Origin: Dasypus novemcinctus
Lineage: Eukaryota > Chordata > Mammalia > Cingulata > Dasypodidae
NCBI RefSeq assembly: GCF_030445035.2
Contig: NC_080695.1
Span: forward strand, 55,879,954 to 55,943,953
DNA: 64,000 nt
Reading direction: 5' to 3'
Of the stretch, positions 54,224 to 64,000 are shown one piece after another (position 1 is the stretch's first letter; each line of letters opens with the position of its first letter). Under the pieces are notes generated by a model. It saw only the letters and a program-made list of their open reading frames with translations, was not told the origin of the DNA and searched no databases. A program made the position numbers and the translations under genes.

Positions 54224-55497
54224 CCCACAAAGGCCCCAGTATATTCAGGCATAATGCCCTCCCCCTGCCCCACCAGCTTGTGTTCCTCATTTCATCCGCA
54301 TAGATGGAATCACATTAGTATCCACGATTATAACACACTTCCCAGGTTTTGTTTCCTCCAAAGAAGTACATTAGGAAACAGCAGTCCAAACATGTTTCTT
54401 TTAGCATAAATTGCTAAAGAGCAAACATCAGCAAAAATGCAACTGTTGAGGAGGCTCACACAACAGAACCACTGGAATGCTTACAGCACAGCTCCACATA
54501 GAAGGTGCTTCATGGAGCTTTCACAGGAGGAAAGAAATCCACATAAACAAAGCTCTGTCTTAAAAAAGAGTTTTCCATCCTCTGACCTCCTCTCATAATG
54601 GCTTTTCTGAAGAGTGTCACTGTCTTCAGAATATGAGATTCCACCACCAAAGACTGGGCAACTGTGCCTGTAGAGACGGATGCTTCACTATACATTATAT
54701 GGACCCCAGAAGATTGGAAATCATACAAGTCGAGGGCCTTTTTTGGAGAATGGATATTCACATAACTGGAATGTTAGACAAGTCCATTCTCAGGGATTAT
54801 TTGGGCTGGGACAGTCCACTCAAAGAATGGAGGTCTTAGACACTGTTTATTCAACCAGTCCAATCAGCAGTTGGAGAGTGGACCCTCTGAAAGCTAACTG
54901 GTTCATTCAGAGAAGAAGAGCTCTGAAGGCCATCCACATTCACTTAGGGGACAGTCTCACAGTTTCCAAGGATCTGATCGTTCAGTGTAGGAGATGCGAT
55001 CATTCAACAGGCAAAGGCCAGGGAAGCCCAGGTAGTCCTGGGAGTCAGATGCTCAGAGAACAAATTAGTCTTTTCAAGAATCGGGGCTCAGACCCATGGA
55101 GAAGTTCAGTTATGTTATGAGGTAAATATTCTCTGCAGAAAAATTCCCAGCTGGGGATGGTCATCTATGAAGGAAGGGAAGGCTGAAAGGAATTATTAAA
55201 CAATCCATCTCATGGTTATTCTGAGATGGGAAAACCATTCCTGACTCAGGCTGGAGACAAAAACAAAAGACAATCCCTAGTAATCACGGGAAGAAGGGTG
55301 GGAGTGAGATGGAGGCCCAGAAAGTCTGACACTCCGTGGAAAAGGAATCACTTCATCAGCCAAACTTGACAAGAAACCACCCTTTCTTCTGACCTTATCT
55401 TAATGTTTCTAAACTTATTTCTCAAATAATCATTGAATCCCACTTTTCCCCCATAAACTACCTTTTTGCTTAGAGTTGCTTTCTGTTACTTGCAACC
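54224..55497. other. Unassigned sequence
   Basis: About 1.3 kb. A plus-strand frame at 54680-55120 (146 codons) shows no known domain. No repeat recognised. Confidence 0.35.
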
Positions 55498-55987
55498 TGT
55501 ATTACTCAGGGTTTTCCAGAGAAATAGACTAACAGGAGATATATACATACATGTATGTGTGTATACATATGTGTACATGTGTGTAGATATATGCAAATAT
55601 TAAGAGATTAATTATAGGAATTCACTCACATGTCTGTGGGGATTGACAAATTCCTTAGCGCAGGCCTCAAGTTGAGAATTCCAGTGAAGATTTCCATGAA
55701 ATCCTCAGGAGACGCTGGCTGGCTGAACTAGAGCCAGAAATCTTCATTCCTGACTGCTAAAATCATTCCTCCTTTTAAGGCCTTCGACTGATTGGATGAG
55801 ACTTCTCTCATTGATGAAGGCATTCTCCTTTGTTGACTGTAGATGTAATCAGCCATAGCTACAATCAGCTAGCTAATGATATAAATCCGCAAAATACCCC
55901 ACAGTACAGTCAGGCCAGCTTTTGCTTGACTTAACAACTGGACACCACAACCTAGCCAAGTTGACACATGAAATTAATCATTCCACA
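55498..55987 (-). mobile_element. ERVL-type LTR, reverse
   Basis: 'tgtattactcagggttttccagagaaatagac', a TA/TG-rich microsatellite, 'agattaattataggaattcactcacatg', 'ccttcgactgattggatgagac', 'agccaagttgacacatgaaattaatca' are the reverse of a common ERVL-class LTR. The exact family is uncertain. Confidence 0.75.
55540..55600. repeat. TA/TG-rich microsatellite in LTR
   Basis: Interrupted ATACAT/GTGTAT repeats inside the LTR at the position where this LTR class often carries one. Confidence 0.85.
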
Positions 55988-56350
55988 GCCAAAAAGCTTT
56001 AACAGATACAATTTTGAGATCCTAAAACAACATGCTTTAATTATTCTCATAGTGTTGCAACATGCCTATAGACATGTGCTGCTCATTTGAGTAACACAAT
56101 TTCTTCAGTTAGGATTTTTCACCTAGACATCTGCATGGCAACTCACAGTTCACAAAGCATGTTGATAGCTTCACTAAAAGGGGACCCTTATATGCTTGTG
56201 GGGTTAAAAATCAAAAGAATTGTTGGCATGATTATCCCAATTTTATACATAACAAACAGAAGTCCTGCGAGACTAATTAGCGTGTCCCAAGAACATATGC
56301 AGTAAAACCAACATTTAGAATCAGGTGTATCTGAGTCTCCCTCAGTTTTT

Positions 56351-56726
56351 TTTTTTTAAAGATTTATTTATTTATTTTAATTTCCCCACCTCCCCTGGTT
56401 GTCTGTTCTTGGTGTCTATTTGCTGCGTCTTGTTTCTTTGTCCGCTTCTGCTGTCGTCAGCGGCACGGGAAGTGTGGGCGGCGCCATTCCTGGGCAGGCT
56501 GCACTTTCTTTTCACACTGGGCGGCTTTCCTCACGGGCGCACTCCTTGCACCTGGGGCTCCCCCCACGCGGGGGACACCCTTGCGTGGCACGGCACTCCT
56601 TGCACGCATCAGCACTGCACATGGCCAGCTCCACACGGGTCAAGGAGGCCCGGGGTTTGAACCGCGGACCTCCCATATGGTAGACGGACACGGACGCCCT
56701 AACCACTGGGCCAAAGTCCGTTTCCC
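56351..56726 (-). mobile_element. DAS-SINE, reverse, CpG-rich, with internal deletion
   Basis: The tRNA head is on the 56726 side ('ggggtttgaaccgcggacc', 'ggacgccctaaccactgggcc'). The body carries many intact CpGs ('ccccacgcgggggac', 'gcgtggcacggcac'). About 50 bases expected between 'gcggcacgggaa' and 'gtgtgggcggcgcc' are missing. A perfect 15-bp duplication TCTCCCTCAGTTTTT flanks it (56336-56350, 56727-56741). Intact CpGs and perfect flanks suggest a recent insertion. Confidence 0.96.
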
Positions 56727-56802
56727 TCTCCCTCAGTTTTTGAAACCTCTTATTTCAAAAACTCTATCCCCAAACTCTGATTTTTTAAAAAATATTGTGT
56801 AT

Positions 56803-56895
56803 TTAGGAAGCCAGAGCATTGGATTTCGATTTCTATCCTGCCATTGACCTGTTGTATGATCTTAAGCAAGTTGCTTAATTGTCCTGTTCAGATTC
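56803..56895 (+). mobile_element. MIR SINE fragment
   Basis: 'gccattgacctgttgtatgatcttaagcaagttgcttaattg' is a MIR core fragment. Confidence 0.75.
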
Positions 56896-58139
56896 TGCAA
56901 CAACAAAAAGTCACACAAAACAAGTTTTTGTGCACTTCTAATGAAATTCTATGCAAGGATGTGTATTCACAACAAAGCAGTACATAAAAGTTGTCCACAT
57001 CTGTCACCATCCCTCCATTTGGCCAAGTGGCTTGCATTTTTATAAAGGGAAATATCATTCCTGAAATGGAAAACATTTTTGTGCTTTATTTCAGAAGATC
57101 AAAGTGAAACATGCCAATTTTACTGATATGCCTGAAACCATCTCATTCCAACCCAGCTCTGCTCTTTGCCCACTCTCAGGAGCATCTTCCTTAAACTTCA
57201 CGTCTCAGGTTGGACGCATGGATAGACATCAATATGAAAACATTACCTAAGAAAGATAAGTTATCGAATCACTGGTAACTTTTCTTGATTAAATTACCAC
57301 ATTAACCCAGAAAAAGCTCCCTGAGAAATGGGACGTAGGGTTAAAAAAAAAAAAAAAGCTTTGACGCAGATGAGGAAATGAACACTCTCCTAGTTTTTTC
57401 CCTCCAAGTGAAGGTGGGGCAGGATGAGCAGCCATGAGGGCACACAGGAGAGAAGAGGGGGATGAGGGCAGGTACAGGGTCCTGGTCCAGGCCTGTGTTC
57501 TGGCAAGAAGGCAGGACCATTGATTAGAGATATCTAACTCCAAAATCTTGACACAGTTACTGATTACGGATGTGATTATGAATGAATTTCTTGGTTCCCT
57601 AAGCTTTAAAAAAAGAGATAAAAGCCTTGCTCCACCTCTGTCCCAGGGCTTTCATAGGGACCTAATGCGTGAATGGAAGAGTAAGTCATTTGAAAGAAAT
57701 TGTGATTGGGTATAGAAGCAGAGAGAAGGAGGTACCATTGATTGACTTCCAGGTTGGCTTGAAAAAACAAGTAGATGATGGTAAAGGAGAGAGGATACCC
57801 TGGAAGAAGAACACATTTGAGGGGAAAGAGTTCACTGAGTTTCCTGTGCTGGGATATAGCCAAATGGAGACATGTAGCAGGCAGTTGGTTATACAGAACT
57901 GTTGAGCCAAGATGCTCTCAAGACTGGACCTATAATCAGAAACATCTTTCCCCTCTCAGCAAGAGTGGTTCAGACCAGTTCCGCTGGTCCTCCAAGAACT
58001 CCCTTTATGATTATTAATTCCCCAGGGGCCCTAGACCCTTCCAAAGGAGTCTCTCTCATTCTCTCAGAATAAATCAGCAGAAGAACCATGCTAAGTCCCC
58101 AGGTGATAAATGAAGCCCTTCCCCAGAGAATTTGGCCAA
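56896..58139. other. Unassigned sequence
   Basis: About 1.2 kb. A piece near 57840-57890 ('atggagacatgtagcaggcagttggttata') resembles an old repeat I cannot name. Frames at 57669-57905 and on the opposite strand overlap with no domain. Confidence 0.3.
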
Positions 58140-58480
58140 AGCCCAAAGCAGCAGCTTGCCTGTCGATTTATTGTCCATTTAAATCATTCATGCCCCTTAT
58201 GACAAAATGTTAACGACAAAATATAGGTGATCCTCCAAGAGAGGGAAAAGCTGTATTTTTGCAATTGGAAATTAGAAATGTATTATTAACAATGAGCATT
58301 AATTATATATTTTTAAACTCACATGGGAGAGGTGATGGGGGCATAATTTGCAGGAAAGCATAAGGGGCCACTGAAATGGAACAAGATCTTTTTATTAAGC
58401 ACGGATCCTATTTCCTGCACCCATGAATATTTCATTTGGAATATTTACTCCATCTTATTATGCAGTCATTCCTCTTCAGC
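58140..58480. other. Candidate conserved noncoding element
   Basis: Repeat-free, AT-rich with intact-looking motif clusters: 'gatttattgtccatttaaatc', 'gtattattaacaatgagc', 'attaattatatatttttaaac', 'atgaatatttcatttggaatatttac'. SOX-like (ATTGT/ACAAT) and homeodomain-like (TAATTA) cores cluster here. Inference only. Confidence 0.3.
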
Positions 58481-59099
58481 TAAGGCTCAGTTTTAGGCAA
58501 GACTTCTCTCTTTCCTGATCCTGTTCTTGAGAGAGCGACACTTACCAAGAGATGATATACGATTCTGAAAAAGAGTACCATGAAATCCGAATTAAAATTT
58601 ACTGAGTCCCCAGGAAATCTGTACTGGCAACAGAGGCCGCAGTGACCCCTGGGAGTTTGAACAGTGCTATGGGAAAAGCATGAGTTGTCATCCGTTTTGA
58701 TATCACTTGCTCCAGAAAGTCTTCCCACTAATCTGATACCTGAGTCCAATTCTTCCTATGCTCTCCTGCCATGTCCCCTCCCGCTGCCCTTTGTGTGCCC
58801 CCCCATCACATCCTAAATGCCTTTCAATAAGACACACGGCCCCCTGCAAAATGTGCCCAGATTCTGCAAAGAAGGTCAAGCACAGATTTTGAGATGCACA
58901 AAGCTCGTCGGCACTGAGCAACTTAGCAAATATGGAGATATAGCCCCTTATACCCCTGCAAATAGGGTGCACTTCCCGAGGACAGATGAGATTGCCTTGT
59001 TCAGGGTGTGTCCCTCACATGCACAGAAGACCATCCCTGCTACTTCAATGCATTCTATTACGTAAAAATCTCCCTCTTCCTTTTACGTACAGAATACAA
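58481..59099. other. Unassigned sequence
   Basis: No repeat or exon recognised. Minus-strand frames at 58480-58972 show no domain. Confidence 0.35.
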
Positions 59100-59285
59100 T
59101 CTCACTGAGTATTCGCAACCTCACTGTAAGAGAGCTTTCATTACACACACCTTGGAGAGGAGTAAGCTGAGCTTCAGAAAGGCTTAGAAAGGAGACCTCG
59201 AGGGCACATACTGGCATGTACTAGAGCTGGGTTTCAACTAAAATCTGATTCCAAAGCTCGTTCATTTAACCACTACATATAACAC
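59100..59285 (-). mobile_element. MIR SINE, reverse
   Basis: 'cacctt ggagaggagtaagctgagcttcagaaaggc', 'gagggcacatactggcatgtactagagctgggtttcaac', 'ttcatttaaccactacat' fit reverse MIR. Confidence 0.75.
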
Positions 59286-59369
59286 TAACCAAAACCGGGG
59301 TATAAAGAGTCAAATGTGTCTATCATTGGATGCACTTGAGAGACGCAATGATGATACTCATAAGTATTA

Positions 59370-59585
59370 ACAAGAGCAACAAGCACCATTTATTGATGGC
59401 ATGCTATGAAGTCTGCAGACACTATCTCATTTAATTCTCCCAACAATCATGTAAAAGTGGGCATGATTATCTTCCCTAATTTACTGATGAGAAAAGTGAG
59501 ACTCAGATTAAGCAACTTGCAGCATGCAAGTGTGGAATCAGAAATAGAAGTCATATTTTTCTAACTTCATATCAGCTAACTCTCC
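59370..59585 (-). mobile_element. MIR SINE, reverse
   Basis: 'tctcatttaattctcccaacaatcatg', 'ttatcttccctaatttactgatgagaaaagtgagactcagattaagcaacttgc' form a clear reverse MIR. Confidence 0.88.
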
Positions 59586-59875
59586 ACCTTGGCATCAAAG
59601 CAGCAGTTCCCAAGACTTAGCAGATTTTTGTACCAATTGCCCAGAATCAAATGGCCATCCTGCACTGGGGTTCCTAAACTATCTCATTCCAGCCTGCGCT
59701 GGACTACAGACTCAGAAGGTCCAACCCTGGGCACCGGCCTTCTGCCTAATGGCTCCTCTGGACCCACATGGCATCACCGTCTGGGGATTACATCTTTTCC
59801 AGTGGAAAAAACCTTTTCTGACCTAGGAATCTAGTTTCGTCTGAGGAAAGAATTCTATTCAAGAAGGATCTATAA
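59586..59875. other. Unassigned sequence
   Basis: Contains 'ctcattccagcctgcgctggactacagactcagaagg', possibly an old hAT-like piece, but not assignable. Confidence 0.3.
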
Positions 59876-60076
59876 GAGATTTTACTCTGGTTATCTTTGG
59901 GGACATGTTAAAAGACAAACTCTGTAATTGACTGCTAAAGGTTACTAGTGTGGTTTTATGGTGAGTGTTAAGAACTTCCCAGAAGAGTATAATTAAAACG
60001 CTAAACAAATGACATGATGCTTAATTGCATGTGCAAATAAAATTACGCAAAACTCCCTAATTAAAGAATAAAGTTC
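59876..60076. other. Candidate conserved noncoding element
   Basis: AT-rich with TAATTG, 'gatgcttaattgcatgtgcaaataaaattacgc' (split octamer-like ATGCAAAT variant and homeodomain cores). It ends at the SINE target site. Inference only. Confidence 0.25.
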
Positions 60077-60090
60077 AAAAAGCCAGTTAG

Positions 60091-60502
60091 GGGAAGCAGA
60101 CATGGCTCAACTGATAGAGCGTTCATCTGCCATATGGAGGGTCGAGGGTTCGATCCCCAGGGCCTCCTGACCCATGTGGTGAGCTGGCCCATGCTCAGTG
60201 CTGCCGTGCGCAAGTAGTGCAGGGCTATGCAGGCGTGCCCCCGCATAGGGATGCCCCACGCACAAGGTGTGTGCCCCGCAAGGAGAGGTGTCCCACATGA
60301 AAAAAGTGCAGCCTGCCCAGGAGTGGTGCCGCACACACGAAGAGCTGACGCAGCAAGATGATGCAACAACAACAAAAAAAGAGATGCAGATTCCCAGTGC
60401 TGCCTGATAATACAAGCGGATGCAGAAGAACATACCACGAATGGACACAGAGCAGACAAGGGGAGGAAGGGGGGAGAAATAAATAAATCTTTAAAAGAAA
60501 AA
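60091..60502 (+). mobile_element. DAS-SINE, full length
   Basis: The head is the most tRNA-like of the set: 'catggctcaactgatagagcg' and B-box GGTTCGATCCC. The body carries 'gagctggcccatgctcagtgctg', 'ggagaggtgtcccacatg', 'gaagagctgacgcagcaag', and tail 'aaataaataaatctttaaaa'. A perfect 14-bp duplication AAAAAGCCAGTTAG flanks it (60077-60090, 60503-60516). Confidence 0.97.
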
Positions 60503-60516
60503 AAAAAGCCAGTTAG

Positions 60517-60768
60517 AGGTCATGAAGAATTTTTAATGACATGGGAAAATTCTTTTGCTGGCATGTTAAGAAAAAAGCAGGAGGGCATAAAACTGCATAT
60601 AGTGCCTGATCTTAATTATGTCGATCTCAAAGTGTGTGTGAGAAGGGAGAGAAGCACAATGTTGACAGTGGTTACTGATAGATGGCACTTAGAGACTTTC
60701 CATTTTCTTTTTTATATTTTGTTGCATTTTCCAAATTCTCCACAGTGAAAACAATTGCTTTTGTCTTC
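60517..60768 (+). mobile_element. L1M LINE 3' end
   Basis: 'gaatttttaatgacatgggaaaattc', 'aaaaaagcaggagggcataaaactgcatatagtg', 'caatgttgacagtggttactg', 'ttttatattttgttgcattttccaaattctccacagtgaa' is a standard L1M 3' end. The SINE at 60091 inserted just upstream. Confidence 0.82.
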
Positions 60769-61499
60769 AGGGGACATGGACATTTAAAACTCCGTTAGGT
60801 TATAATATTAACATTTATTTCGGGGTCTAATATGATCATAGTGAAGTCAAAAGGTGAATAAAGTTTCCAGACTTTGCTCCTGTGTCCATTCACCATTGGA
60901 GAACATTTCATTTCCATCCTATTGTCTGTTGCTCCTTCCCTTCTGAGGTAAAGGACTTAGAATACCTGTGTTGAGTAAACACACGTGAAGGCTTTGGAGC
61001 CAATCACAGCTTTCCTCCCAACCATGGGAGAAGGGAAAGGAGGGGAACCGAATTTGCCTCCTTCTGATGCCTGTATTTAGGCTGGGAACAGATGGCTCCT
61101 CTCTGGACAAAGGGTAAACAATCACTGCCCTGCTACTCGCTTTTGTCACAGGGTGGTTACCATGGTGTGTTGGAATGAGGAGGAAAGGAAAAGAGATGTG
61201 GGACATTTTTAAGCTGGAGCCTCATAATATCTTTATGAAAGACTTTTCTTCAGAGTCAAAAACTGCCTCCCACCCATCCTACCAGACGAGCAGATACGGG
61301 ATATGCCACGTGGCCTGTAGAGTTGCCCAAGATTTTCTGGGGCAGAAGGTCTGTCTTAATTTACATTTCTCTAGGATCTTAGAAGCTATAACTTCAGTAA
61401 GAATAAATAGGTCTCAGTGATTTTAACAAGGTCCAAGCAATTTGCCAATGGCATATTTTCTGAAAATAGCAATGAGGAAAGCTATTTCTTCCCAACTGG
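60769..61499. other. Unassigned sequence
   Basis: No confident repeat or gene. Confidence 0.35.
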
Positions 61500-62250
61500 A
61501 GGTGAACTTACACTTGTTTTCTGAGCAACTCAGCTTTTGAGAGTCACTCTTAATTTCACACTAATGAAAACTTGATAAAAAAAAAAATTCAGATGATATG
61601 TTATAAGGGCTGTCAGTCCATTTTCTAATGACCCAGATTCCCTACTTCAAGGCCAAAGTCACAACTTTAATATTAAAATATATGGTCACGGTGGTCCTCT
61701 GGAATCCCTATTAAGCTAGGCATGAGGCAAGAAACAGAACAGATCGACAATATATTTTCATTCAATCGCTCCTAAAATAATGATGCATGCAACTTCATGT
61801 CATTACTTTTTAATGGTCTTAGCCTAGTTAATAGCACAGTAATATTCCAAAAAGGAGCAGGGAATTATTTCCACATTTAATTTTCATTGCAAAAGTGAAA
61901 GGCGCTCTCTCTATTTTTTTTTTTCTGCCGGAGAAGCTGTCTGCTGCCTATGACTGCATTAGCTCTGCTACATTACAGCTGAGCTAATGGGTCAAAACCA
62001 AGTGATTAATTTCCTACTCTTTTGAGCATCTCCAAGTACCGACTGACTGGTTCCTGGAGACTCGGATGTGGCTTTCAATGTCTACCTGACATTTGCTTGA
62101 TTTCCCGTCAAGTCAGGGCCTTTTGACCTTCCAATGAGCTTGGCTTGGGATTTATTACACATGTTCCTTTGGTTTTTAAGTTTCACAGAATAATTAGAAG
62201 TCGGGAAGTACAAGAGATAGCGTGTATCTACTCTCAGTCTTTTTCAGGCT
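61500..62250. other. Candidate conserved noncoding block
   Basis: About 750 bases free of recognisable repeats. 'gtctgctgcctatgactgcattagctctgctacattacagctgagctaatggg' around 61938-61990, 'aaccaagtgattaatttcc', 'gtcattactttttaatggtc' and 'catttaattttcattgc' give paired TAAT cores and E-box-like CAGCTG. The texture is that of a developmental enhancer. Conservation not measured. Confidence 0.35.
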
Positions 62251-62264
62251 TGTTCAAAAGCCCA

Positions 62265-62392
62265 GGAACTGACCATTCACTTACCCATTCATCAGATACT
62301 CAGTTCCTGGCAGTAACCTAGGCTCTTGGCATATAGCAGGGAACACTACAGAGATGGCGCTCTGTGTCGGAGCTCATGGCAGCAATATTTTG
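62265..62392 (-). mobile_element. L2 LINE fragment, reverse
   Basis: 'cattcacttacccattcatcagatactcagttcctggcagtaacctaggctcttggcatatagcagggaacactacag' and 'gagctcatggc' fit the reverse L2 end. Confidence 0.65.
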
Positions 62393-62619
62393 AGTATGGA
62401 ATTTCCTTAATTCCAATATGCTCTTGGTTATAAAGTCAAATGTACACACTTGATGTACATATTGGGGGTGAGGGAGGAAGAAGAATAAAAGGAAGAAAGC
62501 CAACTTTAAATATTGACATAAATTGTAAGGTACATTCCACATAAAAACATTAAATGTGAAAAAAATAAATAAAAGCGTACCTTTGAACAATGAGATGTAC
62601 CCCAAGAAAATGGCTCAAG

Positions 62620-63520
62620 ACTGACCACCAAACGTCGGCAAGGTTGTAAAGTAACCATGACTCTCATACATTCTTGGTGGGAGGGAAGGTGAAATGGGAT
62701 AACCATTTTGGGAAAAGCTCTGATACTTTCTGATGAACTACACATGCAGCTCTCCTATGACCCAGCAGTTTTATCACTAGGTAGGTATCCAAGAGAAATG
62801 AAAGCCCATGCCCACAAAAGATGTCCTTAGTACCTCTACCCCAGTAGCCCAAAGCTGGCACAGTTGTTGGTCAACAAGAGAAAGATGAACAAACAGAGAA
62901 CTACTAAGCAAGGAGAAGAAACAAACTATGGGTTTATACAATGAGCAACATGAAACTCACAGACTTGTGCTAAGGGAAAGAAGCCAATGATAAAAGAGTA
63001 GATATATGATTCCATTTATATGAAACTCAAGAGCAGGACAAACTAATTTGTGGTGGAAAAAAGAGAAAAAGATAGTTGTTGCCTCTGGAAGAGAATAGTG
63101 TAGGAATTGACCGAAAGGCTTGAGGAAACCTTTGTGGCATAATGGCAATATCCTATATCTTGATAGATGTTGGAGTCATGCAGGTGTACTCATTTGTCAA
63201 AATTCATTTAATGCTTACCTAAGCACTGTGCATTTCATTGTAAGGAAATGTTACAGGAAAACAACTGCAAACAAATACTGAACTCTAATTAATGAATGCA
63301 TGTTGATGTCTGCAGCTTACTTTGAAATGCATCAACAACGTACAATGGGTGGAGGGATGTATGGAATGGGCAGATGGACGGAGGGAAAGATGGATGGATG
63401 TGTGATGAAGCAAGTACAGTAAAATATAATCAGAGAACCTAGGTAGTCGGTATATGGGTATTCACTGCAAAATTCAATCTTTCTGTATATTTAACACATC
63501 ATAATAAAATGTTGGGAAAA
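62620..63520 (+). mobile_element. L1M LINE 3' UTR
   Basis: 'cattcttggtgggagggaagg', 'cctatgacccagcagttttatcactagg', 'atgattccatttatatgaaactcaagagcagg', 'tggagtcatgcaggtgtactcatttgtcaaaattc', 'ctgtatatttaacacatcataataaaatg' is a good full-order L1M 3' UTR. A (GGAT)-like microsatellite lies at 63360-63402. Confidence 0.88.
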
Positions 63521-63880
63521 TACATCTCTGAGTAAAGTTACTATGAGAGATGAAATGTGTCACCAGCATCCTTCCATCTCTCTTTTCCAAACTTGTGCTC
63601 CCCATGAAGAAACCATAATCCCCATATCATGCCTTCTGAATGCTCAGGACCTCCCCCTGCATCATCCTGTCCCACTAAATAAACTGAAAAATCAACCCAG
63701 GTGGAGTTGTTAAGGCTTTATAATGAGTAGATGAATGTGGCCCTCACATGGGGTACTTAGATTTTAATGCAGTAACTTGTTTTCATTCACTAAGTACTTT
63801 TTAATTTACCCATTGCCTCATCTATTCCCTCACATTTAAATATAGTAACTACCACGGTTTGTGCTATTCTGTGTGGCAGC
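63521..63880. other. Unassigned sequence
   Basis: No confident repeat or exon. Confidence 0.35.
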
Positions 63881-64000
63881 CATGGTGCCACGTGCTCTCA
63901 TAAATTTCCTTTATTATTGTAAACCATGTTGGTATTTAGGGATCATTGTATTACAGATGAGGAAACTATGGTTCAGGCAGTTTGGGACATTTTCCCAAGA
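63881..64000 (-). mobile_element. MIR SINE, reverse, cut by window end
   Basis: 'ccatggtgccacgtgctctcataaatttcc', 'ttgtattacagatgaggaaactatggttcaggcagttt' is a reverse MIR continuing past the end of the window. Confidence 0.75.

Noticed and set aside
54680..55120. 146-codon plus-strand frame in unassigned DNA
   Set aside because: There are no recognisable domains, no similarity I can recall, and an overlapping frame of similar length in another phase. Likely chance.
1..64000. CRISPR arrays, bacterial operons, integrons, prophage or plasmid features
   Set aside because: No direct-repeat/spacer pattern, no dense coding and no Shine-Dalgarno-led genes. Repeat content is wholly mammalian.

Overview
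This window is mammalian nuclear DNA, almost certainly from an armadillo (Xenarthra, Cingulata; nine-banded armadillo is the natural first guess). The main evidence is a set of tRNA-Ala-derived SINEs of the DAS-SINE type, full length and truncated, on both strands and several with clear target-site duplications. They sit among eutherian-wide fossils: MIR, L2, L1M, MER5/MER20-like hAT elements, a Tigger and MaLR-type LTRs. I found no intact protein-coding gene, no spliced exon I could defend, no functional RNA gene, no CRISPR array and no bacterial or plasmid feature. All open frames are short and fall in repeats or noncoding DNA. The longest (339 codons, about 40.3-41.3 kb) runs across retroposon 3' ends and pyrimidine-rich simple sequence.

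The one gene-derived feature is an intronless, antisense retrocopy of AKTIP (the FTS / fused-toes homolog, a ubiquitin-conjugating-enzyme-variant protein) at about 32.34-34.07 kb. It keeps a GC- and CpG-rich 5' UTR, the whole coding region and a 3' UTR with a poly(A)-signal remnant. Premature stops and frameshifts make it a processed pseudogene.

Layout. 0-6.6 kb: old L2, MIR and a MER20-like element, plus an RFX X-box-like palindrome at 2685-2699. 7.1-10.7 kb: decayed L1M 3' ends and MIRs. 12.5-14.7 kb: a long L2 split by an antisense L1M. 14.7-16.1 kb: a xenarthran-type LINE 3' end with a 14-bp target duplication. 16.6-17.9 kb: unique sequence with an AT-rich, homeobox-motif-like block. 17.9-24.0 kb: one sense L1 carrying four later insertions (a solo LTR with a 5-bp duplication, a Tigger, an 87-bp tRNA-Ala SINE and a 5'-truncated DAS-SINE). 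24-27.5 kb: MIR and MER fragments. 27.5-30.4 kb: an L1 3' end interrupted by a dimeric DAS-SINE, then a decayed L1 ORF2. 30.8-32.2 kb: a nested L2/LTR/MLT1/L1M block. 32.3-34.1 kb: the AKTIP retrocopy. 34.2-37.8 kb: L2 pieces and unique sequence. 37.8-64 kb: DAS-SINEs at 37.8, 42.5, 43.0, 49.4, 56.4 and 60.1 kb, LTR fragments, L2/MIR fossils, and unique blocks that may include conserved noncoding elements (58.1-58.5, 59.9-60.1 and 61.5-62.25 kb).

The window therefore reads as an intergenic or intronic stretch that serves as a record of retroposition. I do not see a new multi-gene system. The items most worth a second look are the SINE architectures (87-bp monomer, dimer, long form), the double insertion at one site near 42.95 kb, the xenarthran retroposon 3'-end family and the candidate conserved noncoding blocks. 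Repeat identities come from recall of consensus sequences, so family-level labels are firmer than subfamily labels.
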